Shown piece after piece: positions 20,247 through 29,398 of a stretch of 64,000 nucleotides of DNA. The stretch is from contig NZ_BROC01000007.1 of NCBI RefSeq assembly GCF_024345205.1, positions 23,523-87,522 of the forward strand. Reading direction: 5' to 3'. The notes under the pieces are model-generated. The model was not told the origin of the DNA and ran no database searches. It worked only from the letters and a program-made list of their open reading frames with translations. Origin of the DNA: Lapidilactobacillus luobeiensis. Its GTDB lineage: Bacteria > Bacillota > Bacilli > Lactobacillales > Lactobacillaceae. Positions within the stretch are counted from its first letter, which is position 1. Every line of letters starts with the position of its first letter. Made by a program: the position numbers and the translations under genes.

Positions 20247-20370
20247 CAGAGTGCGGAGCGAGGATGGGTGGCTGCGAGCATTAGCCTAGTCATGATTTTG
20301 AAAGCTGAACTTTGCTTTCGGAACCATGACGTAGCTAAGCACAACAGCCAATCCTCGCGCAGCACGTTTC
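20247..20370 (+). repeat. Palindromic unit U5 (first of a four-unit array)
   Basis: Outer arms CGAGGATGGGTGGCTG / CAGCCAATCCTCG, middle arms CATGATTTT / CCATGACG, core GAGCATTAGCCTA/TAGCTAAGC, end GCACGTTTC. Confidence 0.9.
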
Positions 20371-20375
20371 AAAAT

Positions 20376-20497
20376 CAGAGTGCGACGCACAACGGGTTGA
20401 CTTTGAGCATTAACCTAGTCAGGATTTCGGAAGCGGATTGTGCTTCCGGAAGCCTGACGTAGTTAAGCGCAGAAGTCAGTTGTGCGACGCACGTTTC
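20376..20497 (+). repeat. Palindromic unit U6
   Basis: Outer arms GCACAACGGGTTGACTT / AAGTCAGTTGTGC, middle arms GTCAGGAT / GCCTGAC. Identical over its full length to U8. Confidence 0.9.
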
Positions 20498-20501
20498 AAA
20501 G

Positions 20502-20623
20502 CAAAGCGCGAACTGACCTGGTCAGCTCCTGAGCATTAACCTAGCAATTGTTTTGAAAGTGGGCCTTACTTTCGGAATAATTGCGTAGTTAAGCACAAGG
20601 AGCTAGGTCAGTGAGCACGTTTC
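20502..20623 (+). repeat. Palindromic unit U7
   Basis: Outer arms TGACCTGGTCAGCTCC / GGAGCTAGGTCA and a centre GAAAGT/ACTTTC replacing the usual GGAAGC/GCTTCC with complementarity kept. The left end is degenerate. Confidence 0.85.
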
Positions 20624-20628
20624 AAAAT

Positions 20629-20750
20629 CAGAGTGCGACGCACAACGGGTTGACTTTGAGCATTAACCTAGTCAGGATTTCGGAAGCGGATTGTGCTTCC
20701 GGAAGCCTGACGTAGTTAAGCGCAGAAGTCAGTTGTGCGACGCACGTTTC
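20629..20750 (+). repeat. Palindromic unit U8
   Basis: Full-length duplicate of U6, two units away in the same array. Confidence 0.9.
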
Positions 20751-20845
20751 AAATACAGTACACCGCACAAGCTAATCAAATCAAGCAAAATATTGCAACG
20801 CCGATTGGGGATGTTGACAAAATAATTGCCTGATCACGGCAATTA

Positions 20846-20891
20846 AAAAAGCAGGGGCTCGACCACTTTTGGTCAAACCGACTGCTCGGGA
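20846..20891 (-). terminator. Terminator of guaC
   Basis: On the minus strand GAGCAGTCGGTTTGACC pairs with GGTCGAGCCCCTGC, followed by TTTTTT. Confidence 0.75.
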
Positions 20892-20934
20892 AAAGGTTCA
20901 GAAATTTTTTGTAAAGTAGGTGAACTGACTCGGC

Positions 20935-21912
20935 TTAGTCGTGATCGCCGTTATAGATCGTGTTGCGCACGAGAACGTAATCCACATCTCGCAAAGCCGC
21001 CAGCTCACGACCACCAGCGTAAGAGATCGCCGATTGCAGATCTTCTTCCATATCGGTCAATTCTTGATAAAGATCGCCCTTCAACGGTAATAATAAATGC
21101 TTACCTTCGATATTATGATGTTCATGCTTTTGATTTTCGGACGCGGAACCAAAATATTCTTTAAATACTTTACCAGCGTGTTCTACGATTTGACCAGGCG
21201 ATTGTTCAAAGCCAGCCAGCATCGAGCCGACCATCACCATTGTTGCACCGAAGCGGATCGACTTGGCAATATCCCCATGGGTCCGAATACCGCCATCAGC
21301 AATGATCGGCTTCGTCGCAGCCGTGGCGCACCATTCCAAGGCAGATAGTTGCCAACCACCAGTACCAAAACCCGTTTTGATCTTCGTGATGCACGCGCGA
21401 CCAGGGCCGATCCCTACTTTCGTTGCATCGGCGCCTGCCGTTTCCAAATCATGAACACCTTCTGGAGTCCCCACATTACCGGCGATCACAAAAGTCTCCG
21501 GCAAAGTTTTTTTAATAAATTTGATCATCGCGATCACCGAATCAGCATGACCATGGGCAATATCAATGGTCACAAATTCAGGCGTCGCTTGAGCCGCCCT
21601 TAGTTCCTCAACAAATTTAAATTCATCCGGTTTGACCCCCACTGAGATCGAGGCGAACAGGTTATGTTGATGCATTTTCTGAACGAAAGCCAAGCGTTTT
21701 TCCGGTTGAAAACGATGCATCACGTAAAAATAACCATGACTAGCCAGCCACACCGCCAAAGGCTCATTGATCACAGTCTGCATATTGGCCGGGACCACCG
21801 GGATCTTAAACTCATAATCTCCCAGCTTCACTGCCGTCGCCACTTCTTGACGACTGTCGACCACACAGCGACGGGGAATCAATTGGACGTCATCGTAATC
21901 AAATGTATTCAT
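20935..21912 (-). CDS. guaC: GMP reductase
   Basis: Converts GMP to IMP with NADPH, linking guanine and adenine nucleotide pools. It has the IMPDH/GMPR barrel with [13 protein letters not shown] at the N-terminus, the catalytic Cys in [15 protein letters not shown], the phosphate-binding [20 protein letters not shown] and VGSMLAG. There is no CBS domain and the 325-residue length fits the GuaC2-type enzyme rather than IMP dehydrogenase. ATG 21912 is preceded by GGTGAG. It appears monocistronic. Confidence 0.93.
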   Translation of the reverse strand: MNTFDYDDVQLIPRRCVVDSRQEVATAVKLGDYEFKIPVVPANMQTVINEPLAVWLASHGYFYVMHRFQPEKRLAFVQKMHQHNLFASISVGVKPDEFKFVEELRAAQATPEFVTIDIAHGHADSVIAMIKFIKKTLPETFVIAGNVGTPEGVHDLETAGADATKVGIGPGRACITKIKTGFGTGGWQLSALEWCATAATKPIIADGGIRTHGDIAKSIRFGATMVMVGSMLAGFEQSPGQIVEHAGKVFKEYFGSASENQKHEHHNIEGKHLLLPLKGDLYQELTDMEEDLQSAISYAGGRELAALRDVDYVLVRNTIYNGDHD

Positions 21913-22646
21913 GAACACTCACCTATATCGTTCGTATATTTTTGAAGCCAGAACTATCTTAACAATTTATTGGCTGATAAGCAAGTAAAATACGAACTAT
22001 ATTTGTGTTGTTATCCTTATTGTCCTTTTTCATTTGATGGCCGATGTTCTCGCTGTTGGTGCGGCGGGTAGTAAATATTTAAATCATGGCCGCAGCTTGC
22101 GCTGCGAAATTCGGGGTGAGCTCGCTGTGGGCGTCACTTTGAGCTTCGCGAAACCCGCGAATCTCAAAGCTGAGCCTTGTCCTAAGCGGCAAAGCCGCCA
22201 AGGACAATTTCACGGCGATCTCACCCCGAATTTCTCCGCTCCAGCCGCTCAACGTTATAACAGCCGTTTGAGCACTCACGCCAACTGGCAAGCTATGACC
22301 AATTGATGGGGATCCACGCAAATGACGGTCTTAGTTAGTGATTGCAAGCTTTAAATTGATAACACCAGTCAGTGCAATCTGTCTGATAAACAAGCCTAGT
22401 TATCTAGTGAATCAACTGAATCATTCGGTTGCCACTCAAGAATTGTTAAGAAAACAAGCGGAGATGTTCAGCCTACGCAAACTGTCTCAATCTCCTAATC
22501 CAAATCCGTTAGCATTGCCGTACCACCCCAAAAAGGCCGATTGTTTTGACCACCGCACTTGCAAAAGCACTTCGTCTAATCCTTCACTTCGATTGCAGAT
22601 AGGCTCAATTCTGCCTAGCAACCGGCTGGGACTGCGCGGCTCTATC

Positions 22647-22769
22647 TAGAGTGAGAGCCGACCTGGGTAGCTTCTGAGCATTATCCTAGCAACTATTTTG
22701 GAGGCTGGTTTGTACCTCCGGAATAGTTGCGTAGCTAAGCGCAAGAAGCTAGGTCGACGAACACGTTTC
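22647..22769 (+). repeat. Palindromic unit U9, in L3 site 1
   Basis: CCGACCTGGGTAGCTTCT / AGAAGCTAGGTCG arms. The centre is GGAGGC/ACCTCC in place of GGAAGC/GCTTCC, and the core reads GAGCATTATCCTA. Confidence 0.88.
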
Positions 22770-22875
22770 AGTGGTGAAATTGTCCTTGGCGGCTTTGCCG
22801 CTTAGAACAAGGCTCGATTTGAAGACAATTCTCGCTTTTGGAATTGGCTTCAAACGATGCCCACCACGTTCGAAA

Positions 22876-22999
22876 CAGAGTGTGAACCGACCCGATTAGC
22901 TCCTGAGCATTAGCCTAGCAATTGTTTTGGAAGCTGCATTTTGCTTCCGGAACAATTGCATGGCTAAGCGCAGGGAGCTGGGTCGGCGAACACGTTTCC
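22876..22999 (+). repeat. Palindromic unit U10, in L3 site 2
   Basis: CAGAGTGTG left end, CCGACCCGATTAGCTCC / GGGAGCTGGGTCGG arms, AGCAATTG / CAATTGCA middle arms, CACGTTTCC right end. Confidence 0.88.
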
Positions 23000-23067
23000 A
23001 GTCCGCATCAGCGGTCCCAGCCGGTTGCGTCCACATCCAAACCCATCACACTTGCAATCAACCCCAA

Positions 23068-23097
23068 CAAAAAAGGCAATCGCCTTAACGATTGCCC
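23068..23097 (-). terminator. Terminator of the ketopantoate reductase gene
   Basis: GGGCAATCGTTAAGGCGATTGCC hairpin on the minus strand (arms GGCAATCG/CGATTGCC) followed by TTTTTTG. Confidence 0.85.
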
Positions 23098-23164
23098 AAC
23101 TGTGGTACTGATTCATTCATGATAACTCTAATCCATTTTTCCATGACCGACCAGCAGTGCAACA

Positions 23165-24097
23165 CTACTTGACCAGCAAAGCCTCTTTCGCATGGATCAA
23201 CTCGGTCAGAAGCTGGCAGATCGGTGTCGCTAAACCGGCGGCAGTCGCCTTCTTCGCGACGTAACCGTTCAGATAATCGATCTCGGTCAAACGATGATGC
23301 TCGATCAGGTCTTGATGCATGGACGGATAGTGCTCGCCCGCCTTTTTCGGATCGTACAGAGCTTCGACGTCTTGGGCGATCGGCTCCACGGGCAAGTCCA
23401 CCTGATCATCATGTTTGGCGATCAAAGCAAACTCGGCGATGATCTGGCGCAACAATTTCGCGGTCTGTGGCAACGCGCCTAACTGGGCGATGTTGCAATC
23501 CAATAACGTGCATAAAGTATTCAAGGTCCCATTGACACAGGCTTTTCGCCAGATCGAGAAGATCACATTGGGACTATATTCCGCCTTCAACCCCGCCGCG
23601 CTGAAAACGCGACAGATCTCTTCGGCCGCCGCTTGTTCCGTCGGCACGATATTTTGAATTTCGACGCGACCATCACCAACTAGTTTAACATGACCCGGTC
23701 CGATCAACGCTGCTGTCCACAACGTCACACCCATAAAAATATTCTCTTGATGAACGTATTTTTCTAAGGTCGGCACGTGGCCCAAGCCGTTCAATAGACA
23801 AACGATCTTCGTTTCTGGTGTCAAGATCGGTTCGATCGCCGCTAACATTTTCGGTAAACCCATGGATTTGGTAAAGAGGATCACTAACTCCGGCTTCTCC
23901 GTCACTTGTGCCGGCAAGTATGCCGGTAAGTGGACTTGGGAACTGCCGGTTTCTGTATCAACGGTCAAACCCTTGGCGTTGATCGCCGCCACATGTTCTG
24001 CCCACTGATCGATCAGAATGACTTGATTCCCCGCGCGGCTAAGCATGACCCCGAACCGGGAACCCATTGCGCCCGCGCCTGCAATTGCGATTTTCAT
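23165..24097 (-). CDS. panE: 2-dehydropantoate 2-reductase (ketopantoate reductase family)
   Basis: An NADPH-dependent reductase giving pantoate for coenzyme A synthesis. The Rossmann start KIAIAGAGAMGSRFGVMLSRAG, the VILFTKSMG block, the catalytic Lys region (SIWRKACVNGTLNTLCTLLDC) and the YPSMHQDL signature with ITEIDYLNG-like sequence are visible. At 310 residues it is full-length. No other pantothenate gene adjoins it, and related reductases with other 2-keto acid substrates share these motifs. Confidence 0.85.
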   Translation of the reverse strand: MKIAIAGAGAMGSRFGVMLSRAGNQVILIDQWAEHVAAINAKGLTVDTETGSSQVHLPAYLPAQVTEKPELVILFTKSMGLPKMLAAIEPILTPETKIVCLLNGLGHVPTLEKYVHQENIFMGVTLWTAALIGPGHVKLVGDGRVEIQNIVPTEQAAAEEICRVFSAAGLKAEYSPNVIFSIWRKACVNGTLNTLCTLLDCNIAQLGALPQTAKLLRQIIAEFALIAKHDDQVDLPVEPIAQDVEALYDPKKAGEHYPSMHQDLIEHHRLTEIDYLNGYVAKKATAAGLATPICQLLTELIHAKEALLVK

Positions 24098-24190
24098 GAC
24101 TAAAACTCCTTTTTTGAAACGTGCTACACACAGCTAAGTTACAGGTCTATTCTAACCAATTTTGCCGCATTTGACCTTGATAACGCCTTG

Positions 24191-24646
24191 CTATTTCGCT
24201 TTAAAATGGTGGTAAAGCCGCAATCCTAAGTTGACCAATAGCACGATAAGCCCACCAAAGAGCAATAAATAGCCGATCGGGATCAGGAAGAAGGGTTCAT
24301 GTAAGATCCCATTACTGTCCACCGAGGAGCCGATCAATGCCGCCGACAAGAAGCAGGCGCCGCCTAATACAAATAAGATCACGGTCGCGATATTGAGCCG
24401 GGCCAAGCGTACTTGACTACCATCTTTAACTAATTTCTTTGCCATCGTTTCGTCTCCTAAAATCAATTGATCAAGAGAGATTTGGAAAAGTTGGGCAATG
24501 GTGACCACCATGGCCAGATCGGGCAAATTACGATTATTCTCCCAACTAGAAACAGTTTGCCGCGACACGTGTAACTGTTGCGCTAACTGTTCCTGCGTTA
24601 AGGCGTGTTGTTGCCGGATCTTCTTGATTTGTCCTCCGAAATCCAA
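24191..24646 (-). CDS. XRE-type transcriptional regulator with membrane segments
   Basis: A 151-residue protein with an N-terminal helix-turn-helix (about 5-60; ALTQEQLAQQLHVSRQTVSSWENNRNLPD) and two predicted transmembrane helices (ATVILFVLGGACFLSAALIG and PIGYLLLFGGLIVLLVNLG). This is a common Firmicute layout for membrane-tethered regulators that sense the envelope. I choose TTG 24646 because AGGAGG lies 6 nt before it; the open frame upstream lacks a ribosome site. Target genes are unknown. Confidence 0.8.
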   Translation of the reverse strand: MDFGGQIKKIRQQHALTQEQLAQQLHVSRQTVSSWENNRNLPDLAMVVTIAQLFQISLDQLILGDETMAKKLVKDGSQVRLARLNIATVILFVLGGACFLSAALIGSSVDSNGILHEPFFLIPIGYLLLFGGLIVLLVNLGLRLYHHFKAK

Positions 24647-25065
24647 ATAACTTCCTCCTGTCACTTTTAGGTATAACAGCCACGAACGTTTTTGCCTAGC
24701 TTGCGTTGCAAGCGGCAGCACCGTAACCTAGCTCGTTGAACAAGCCTAACTAAAAATCGACGCTAGTCTGGCTAGCATCCTTGACCCAACTGCGAGCGAT
24801 CGACGTTATGTAACGCCGTAACGCTAAGATTTCAATACGTTTACCCACATCTGATTTTTTTGAAAGTCTGTAATATCTAAGCAATGTCGCGTTGATTCTT
24901 TTAGTGGTCGACTTCATTGTCACGACACTATTTACTATTCACTGTTGAAAGCATCGGCGAAGTCATGTTGACCCGTCAGCAAAACAGCTAACCGATCACG
25001 CCATAGCAGAACGGCCGTGGCAATCGTTTGGCACGCAATTTAGCTTTCTGTCTTGGAGATCAAGA
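24647..25065. other. Intergenic stretch without a gene
   Basis: It separates two minus-strand genes. I see no open frame with a ribosome site and no copy of the repeat families. Confidence 0.5.
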
Positions 25066-25656
25066 TCAGCGCCAGAGGTTTTTGACTGAATCGCCGAACT
25101 GAACGGCGGCCTGCGCGTATTTATTTTTGATTGCCGGTTGGATCCGTAATGAACAGTCCTTGGCAATAAAGTCCGCGATCTCCGCGAAAGTCATTTGTGA
25201 GGTGTCGATCACCTGGGCGAATTTTACCGTATCGATTGCGCTTACATCGGTCTGCAGTCGCTTGACGGTAAACTGATTGTGTAGATCACCGCGTAACTTC
25301 AAGCGCTTCTTGATTGTTTCAGGGTCAGCTGTCAGAAAATAATGACGGACATCGATCTGATCATGACGCAAACGCCCGATCACTTCATCAAAATATTGCG
25401 GTTCAACTAATGATTGTGGTACGATCACCGTTTGTTGGCCTTGCAAGGCGATTTTACGCAACAATTGATAATTCCACTGCCGCCATTCAGGGTAATCTTG
25501 AAAATTATCGAGATTTAACGACTTGGGTAATTGTTTGCGCAATAATAGCCCGACATTATCTGGCTCATATCGTAATGAGCCGTTCAACCGCCGATTCAGC
25601 TCGCCAGCAGTTTGTGATTTCCCGACGCCAAAAGCGCCATTTAACCAAATAATCAT
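25066..25656 (-). CDS. TmrB-like P-loop NTPase
   Basis: A 196-residue P-loop protein. The N-terminus MIIWLNGAFGVGKSQTAGELNRRL and the following YEPDNVGLLLRKQLP and DFQDYPEWRQWN blocks closely resemble Bacillus TmrB, the tunicamycin-resistance ATP-binding protein, and related AAA_33 kinases. The C-terminus DPETIKKRLKLRGD looks like a kinase lid. Its role here (drug tolerance or small-molecule phosphorylation) is inferred from family only. ATG 25656 has GGTG 6 nt upstream. Confidence 0.75.
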   Translation of the reverse strand: MIIWLNGAFGVGKSQTAGELNRRLNGSLRYEPDNVGLLLRKQLPKSLNLDNFQDYPEWRQWNYQLLRKIALQGQQTVIVPQSLVEPQYFDEVIGRLRHDQIDVRHYFLTADPETIKKRLKLRGDLHNQFTVKRLQTDVSAIDTVKFAQVIDTSQMTFAEIADFIAKDCSLRIQPAIKNKYAQAAVQFGDSVKNLWR

Positions 25657-25805
25657 TTTGATCACCTATCATTTAAATTAACCAGAGCGACTGGCCGTTT
25701 TGCTAATCATACTACGCGCCACAACTACTTAGGGAGAAGTCCCACTGGAAAAGATCCTTCGCTAGACTGGCTTGTGGCAACTGTCGTTTATAAAGGACAG
25801 TTGCT

Positions 25806-26147
25806 TTAGAAACCGCCGAACCAACTAAAAAAATTATCCCAAATCACCGGCAAAAACTTCACCGCAATTAAAATAAGTAGGATCAAATAAACCAATTTAC
25901 CAGATCTTTGTTCTCGCTCAGTTGGCCCCGCCTTTTTTTCGTGCGCTTGCTTTTGCTTGGTTACTTTGGTATTGGTTGGTCCCAAATCGTTCCAAGCCGA
26001 ACCAACATCGCTAGTCTCATGACGCGTTACTTTAACATTTTCATGCCAAGTATCGCCGTCGTGATAGTCCTCTTGGCGATCATGATAGACAACATCCGCT
26101 GGTTCATGGTACGTCTCTTCCTGCCCGATTCGTCTTTGTCGTCGCAT
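25806..26147 (-). CDS. Uncharacterised protein with one C-terminal transmembrane helix
   Basis: I do not recognise this 113-residue protein. It begins RRQRRIGQEET, is rich in His, Asp, Tyr and Lys in its cytosolic part (YHDRQEDYHDGDTWHENV), and ends in a single hydrophobic helix KLVYLILLILIAVKFLPVIW followed by FFSWFGGF. The start at ATG 26147 follows AAGGAGT; 26 further codons upstream are open and very basic, but have no ribosome site. Confidence 0.6.
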   Translation of the reverse strand: MRRQRRIGQEETYHEPADVVYHDRQEDYHDGDTWHENVKVTRHETSDVGSAWNDLGPTNTKVTKQKQAHEKKAGPTEREQRSGKLVYLILLILIAVKFLPVIWDNFFSWFGGF

Positions 26148-26366
26148 TTTGCCCACTCCTTTGAACCCTTTGCCCGTTCTCTTAATTCTACCCTTTTTCG
26201 TTGAGCCAACCAAGCCGTCGGTCATAATTTATCAATAAAATAGCAAACTCGTTCGTCTGATAACTTGACGATCGTTCACCGAGTCCACCGCCAGTTTCTG
26301 CCACTGACACGACTAAGGCGCAAGCGTTCTCTTGAGCACGGCGGTTTTGCGGTTTGATCGTTACCA

Positions 26367-26394
26367 TTGAATTTCGTTAAAAATCTGGTATAAT
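26367..26394 (+). promoter_or_regulatory. Promoter of the flavodoxin gene
   Basis: TTGAAT, 16 bp, TATAAT, giving a leader of about 70 nt before the TTG start. Confidence 0.65.
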
Positions 26395-26468
26395 TTCTAA
26401 GTTATTGGCTATTTAACAGCTAAATCCTTTATAATGGAGTCTAGAATGACTAATCGGAGGTACGTGGA

Positions 26469-26924
26469 TTGACTACTGCCAAAATCGTTTACGCCAGCAT
26501 GACTGGTAACAATGAAGAAATCGCGGAGATCGTTGAAGAGGCTTTTCAAAATCATGATGTGGAGGTCGAGACCACGGAGATCTCGCAGGCCGACGCGGCG
26601 GATTTTGAAGACGCGGATATTTGTGTGATCGTCACTTATACCTACGGCGAAGGTGATATGCCTGATGAAGCGCAGGACTTTTACGACGATCTACTAGAGG
26701 AAGACCTTAGCGGCAAGGTCTACGGCACTTGTGGCTCTGGTGACCTTTTTTATGAAGGTCACTTCTGCGCCACTGTCGATGATTTCGACCGAGCTCTGGC
26801 CCAAACTGGCGCGGTCAAAGGCGCTGAAAGCGTCAAGATTGACTTGGCGGCTGAAGCGGAGGATATCGAGCATTTGGAACAATTCGTTCAAGCCTTGATC
26901 ACTCGCGCTCAACAAAACGGGTAA
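26469..26924 (+). CDS. Flavodoxin
   Basis: A small FMN electron carrier of 151 residues. The phosphate-binding loop ASMTGNNEEIAEIV, the flavin-contact loops TYTYGEGDMPDEAQ and GSGDLFYEGHFC, and a strongly acidic surface are all visible. CGGAGG is 9 nt before the TTG start and no ATG is better placed. It lies 6 bp from the GtrA gene, so the two are probably cotranscribed. Confidence 0.92.
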   Translation: MTTAKIVYASMTGNNEEIAEIVEEAFQNHDVEVETTEISQADAADFEDADICVIVTYTYGEGDMPDEAQDFYDDLLEEDLSGKVYGTCGSGDLFYEGHFCATVDDFDRALAQTGAVKGAESVKIDLAAEAEDIEHLEQFVQALITRAQQNG

Positions 26925-26930
26925 GTTGCG

Positions 26931-27461
26931 ATGATGAAATTTCGTGAGTTCCTCTTCCGCCATCGGGATTTTCTGATCTATACGGTTTTTGGTTTTCTCG
27001 CGTCCCTGATCAATATTGGCTCATTCATGTTGATCAAATCCGTTTTTCATATCCATTATATTTTTGCGAATACTTTGGCCTGGTTCATTTCAGTGATATT
27101 CGGCTTCTTCACCAATAAATCGATCGTCTTTAAGTCGCAGTATTCTACTGGCTATGCTTTATTCACCGAGATAATCGCTTTTCTTTTCTTTCGGGGGATG
27201 AGTTTACTAGCGGACTCGGCGATCATGGTCTTAGGGATCAGTATTTTGCATATGTCCAGTTTCTGGGCCAAAACGATCGACCAATTACTAGTGGGGCTAC
27301 TTAATTATGCCACCACCCGCTTCACCTTTAGTAAGGAACAAAAGGAAATGACGGCACGATTACGTAAATTGCGCCAACAACGGCTGCAACGGCATCATGG
27401 CTCACCGACTTTACCGGCGGCCACACCAGCAGATGAAGAAACGCCTAAGAAAAAAAGCTGA
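26931..27461 (+). CDS. GtrA family membrane protein
   Basis: A 176-residue protein with four transmembrane helices. The GtrA hallmarks are FLIYTVFGFLASLINIGSFML, FISVIFGFFTNKSIVF and LLNYATTRFTFS. Members are thought to move lipid-linked sugars across the membrane for teichoic acid or O-antigen glycosylation. The basic C-terminal tail is cytosolic. No partner glycosyltransferase adjoins it here; mnaA lies downstream on the other strand. Confidence 0.88.
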   Translation: MMKFREFLFRHRDFLIYTVFGFLASLINIGSFMLIKSVFHIHYIFANTLAWFISVIFGFFTNKSIVFKSQYSTGYALFTEIIAFLFFRGMSLLADSAIMVLGISILHMSSFWAKTIDQLLVGLLNYATTRFTFSKEQKEMTARLRKLRQQRLQRHHGSPTLPAATPADEETPKKKS

Positions 27462-27523
27462 GTTTTTGACCAAGTCTCCGTGGTTAACACCACGATCGTG
27501 ACTTGTCATCCTCAGCTTTTTTT
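27451..27523 (+). terminator. Terminator of the flavodoxin-gtrA unit
   Basis: AAAAAAGCTGAG pairs with CTCAGCTTTTTTT, with a second hairpin (GTGGTTAACACCAC) between the arms. Confidence 0.8.
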
Positions 27524-27533
27524 ATTTATTTTT

Positions 27534-27655
27534 GAAACGTGCTGCGCACAACTGACTTCTGCGCTTAACTACACAAAAATTCCGGAAGCAAAGGACGCTT
27601 CCATAATCTTTGTTAGGTTAATGCTCAAAGTCAACCCGTTGTGCTCCGCACTCTG
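27534..27655 (-). repeat. Palindromic unit U11 (first of a four-unit inverted array)
   Basis: Minus orientation. Outer arms AACTGACTT / AAGTCAACCCGTTGTG, middle arms ACAAAAATT / AATCTTTGT, centre GGAAGC/GCTTCC. Differs from U12 at only a few positions. Confidence 0.9.
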
Positions 27656-27660
27656 ATTTT

Positions 27661-27782
27661 GAAACGTGCTGTGCACAACTGACTTTTGCGCTTAACTACA
27701 CAAAAATTCCGGAAGCAAAGGACGCTTCCATAATCTTTGTTAGGTTAATGCTCAAAGTCAACACGTTGTGCTCCGCACTCTG
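27661..27782 (-). repeat. Palindromic unit U12
   Basis: Near-identical neighbour of U11, spaced by 5 bp (ATTTT). Confidence 0.9.
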
Positions 27783-27787
27783 ATTTT

Positions 27788-27910
27788 GAAACGTGCTGTG
27801 CGAGGATTGGCTGTTGTGCTTAGCTACGTTATTGTTCCGAAAGCAAAAAGCGGCTTTCAAAACCATGACTAGGCTAATGCTCGCAGCCACCCATCCTCGC
27901 TCGCACTCTG
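27788..27910 (-). repeat. Palindromic unit U13
   Basis: Outer arms CGAGGATTGGCTG / CAGCCACCCATCCTCG, the same class as U5. Middle arms are partly unpaired (ACGTTATT / AACCATGA). Confidence 0.88.
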
Positions 27911-27919
27911 ATTTTTTTT

Positions 27920-28038
27920 GAAACGTGCTGCGCAAGTCTGCTTGTTGTGCTTAACTACGCAATTGTTCCGGAAGCAAGGAACGCTTCCAAAACAATTGCT
28001 AGGTTAATGCTCACAAGCAAACCGACTCGCTCCGCACT
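27920..28038 (-). repeat. Palindromic unit U14
   Basis: Outer arms GCAAGTCTGCTTGT / ACAAGCAAACCGACT, middle arms GCAATTGTT / AACAATTGC. The unit runs up to the stop codon of mnaA. Confidence 0.88.
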
Positions 28039-29184
28039 TTAATTCTTGAAATCAGTTGGCCGGGCAACACCATTGTCAAAATAGGCCTGGATCGCCGTAC
28101 AGATCCGCGTAGCCGCATGACCATCGCCATACGGATTCTTGGCCTGCGCCATTGCCTGATAGGCGGCCGGATCCTCCAACAGACGTAACATATTGGTCTT
28201 GACCGCTTCTGGATCAGTTCCGACCAACTTCAATGTACCCGCGGCCACCCCCTCAGGACGTTCGGTTGTGTCCCGCAGAACTAACACAGGTTTACCTAAC
28301 GAGGGCGCTTCTTCCTGAACACCGCCAGAATCAGTCATAATGAAATAAGAACGCGCAGCCAAATTATGAAAATCGACCACATCTAAAGGAGCAATCAAAT
28401 GAATCCGTGGATCAGCGCCTAAAATCTCATGGGCCGCTTCCTGAACCACAGGATTTAAATGAACGGGATAAATGATCTCCACATCGTCATGACTATCAAC
28501 GACTTGACGCATCGCCTGAAAGACACGGCGCATTGGCTCACCTTGATTTTCCCGACGATGCATCGTGACCAAGATCATTTTCTTAGTGGGATCGACTTCA
28601 TCGAGGACTTGGTGATGGTAATCTGCCTTGACCGTTTGTTTCAAAGCGTCGATTGCTGTGTTACCAGTAACATAGATCCGTTTTTCAGGGTGATTTTCTT
28701 GCAACAGGTTGGCCTTACTCTGACTCGTGGGCGCGAAGTAAAGGTCAGCCAGATCATCTGTGATCTGCCGATTCATTTCTTCTGGAAAAGGCGAATACTT
28801 GTTCCATGTCCGTAAGCCCGCCTCCACATGTCCCAAAATAGTCTGTTGATAAAAGGCCGCCAAGCTCGCGGCCATTGACGTGGTCGTATCCCCATGGACC
28901 AAAACGATATCCGGTTTTTCTTCAGCGATCACCGCTTCGATCCCTGTCAATACTCGACCCGTGATCTGACTCAACGTCTGCCGCTGTCGCATGATATCTA
29001 AATCATGATCTGGCGTGATCTTAAAGATCTCGAGGACCTGGTCTAACATTTGCCGATGTTGCGCCGTGACCACCGTGATCTCCTTAAACTCAGGCCGTCG
29101 CTGTAATTCCTGGACCAGTGGCGCCATTTTGATCGCTTCTGGTCGCGTACCAAAAACCGTCATCACTTTGATTTGCTTTGCCAT
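28039..29184 (-). CDS. mnaA: UDP-N-acetylglucosamine 2-epimerase (non-hydrolysing)
   Basis: Interconverts UDP-GlcNAc and UDP-ManNAc, supplying ManNAc for wall teichoic acid linkage units and capsules. Diagnostic blocks are VFGTRPEAIKMAPL at the N-terminus, HGDTTTSMA, HVEAGLRTWNKYSPFPEE and TDSGGVQEEAPSLGKPVLVLR. The 381-residue length is standard. Its stop codon lies directly against a repeat unit. It appears monocistronic. Confidence 0.93.
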   Translation of the reverse strand: MAKQIKVMTVFGTRPEAIKMAPLVQELQRRPEFKEITVVTAQHRQMLDQVLEIFKITPDHDLDIMRQRQTLSQITGRVLTGIEAVIAEEKPDIVLVHGDTTTSMAASLAAFYQQTILGHVEAGLRTWNKYSPFPEEMNRQITDDLADLYFAPTSQSKANLLQENHPEKRIYVTGNTAIDALKQTVKADYHHQVLDEVDPTKKMILVTMHRRENQGEPMRRVFQAMRQVVDSHDDVEIIYPVHLNPVVQEAAHEILGADPRIHLIAPLDVVDFHNLAARSYFIMTDSGGVQEEAPSLGKPVLVLRDTTERPEGVAAGTLKLVGTDPEAVKTNMLRLLEDPAAYQAMAQAKNPYGDGHAATRICTAIQAYFDNGVARPTDFKN

Positions 29185-29368
29185 CAGACTACCTGCCTCT
29201 CATCAATTCGTTTCATTAATTCTGATTATACTATATTTGTGAAAATAAAATCGAAGTTATTTTCTCGTTATTTCCGCGTTTCCCCACCTGAACACACTCG
29301 CCAACTCAAGCCAGATATTCTTGGCAAACACAAACCTGAGCGAACTCACGGTCAGCCTCATAGCCGAC

Positions 29369-29390
29369 AAAAAAGCCCCGATCTCTCGGG
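29369..29390 (-). terminator. Terminator downstream of the tRNA gene
   Basis: CCCGAGAGATCGGGG hairpin on the minus strand followed by CTTTTTTG, a few nucleotides after the tRNA. Confidence 0.85.
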
Positions 29391-29398
29391 ACTTCCAA

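Larger units (their letters stand above)
22089..23063 (+). repeat. Large non-coding hairpin cassette L3, both internal sites filled
   Basis: The left branched hairpin (about 22110-22240) is nearly identical to that of L1, with TTCGGGGTGAG / CTCACCCCGAA and an inner GTCCTAAGCGGC/GCCGCCAAGGAC stem. The right fold-back runs from GATTGCAGAT (about 22590) to TTGCAATC, with AACCGGCTGGGACTG opposite CGGTCCCAGCCGGTT. This stem differs from L1/L2/L4 yet is still complementary. Units U9 and U10 occupy sites 1 and 2. No gene is supported. Confidence 0.85.

Noticed and set aside
20247..20750. CRISPR-like array
   Set aside because: The repeats are about 120 bp, palindromic and themselves variable, spaced by only about 5 bp, with no unique spacers and no cas genes.
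21913..22088. Purine riboswitch in front of guaC
   Set aside because: The leader is short and shows no conserved purine aptamer core or paired junction.
19931..24830. Shared 16-mer CGTTATGTAACGCCGT inside the DUF1858 gene and in the gap before 25066
   Set aside because: One shared 16-mer in 64 kb is near chance expectation and the flanks do not match.
27534..28038. Integron attC cassette array
   Set aside because: Bulged hairpins with variable stems resemble attC, but there are no gene cassettes between them and no integrase, and the RYYYAAC/GTTRRRY motifs are absent.
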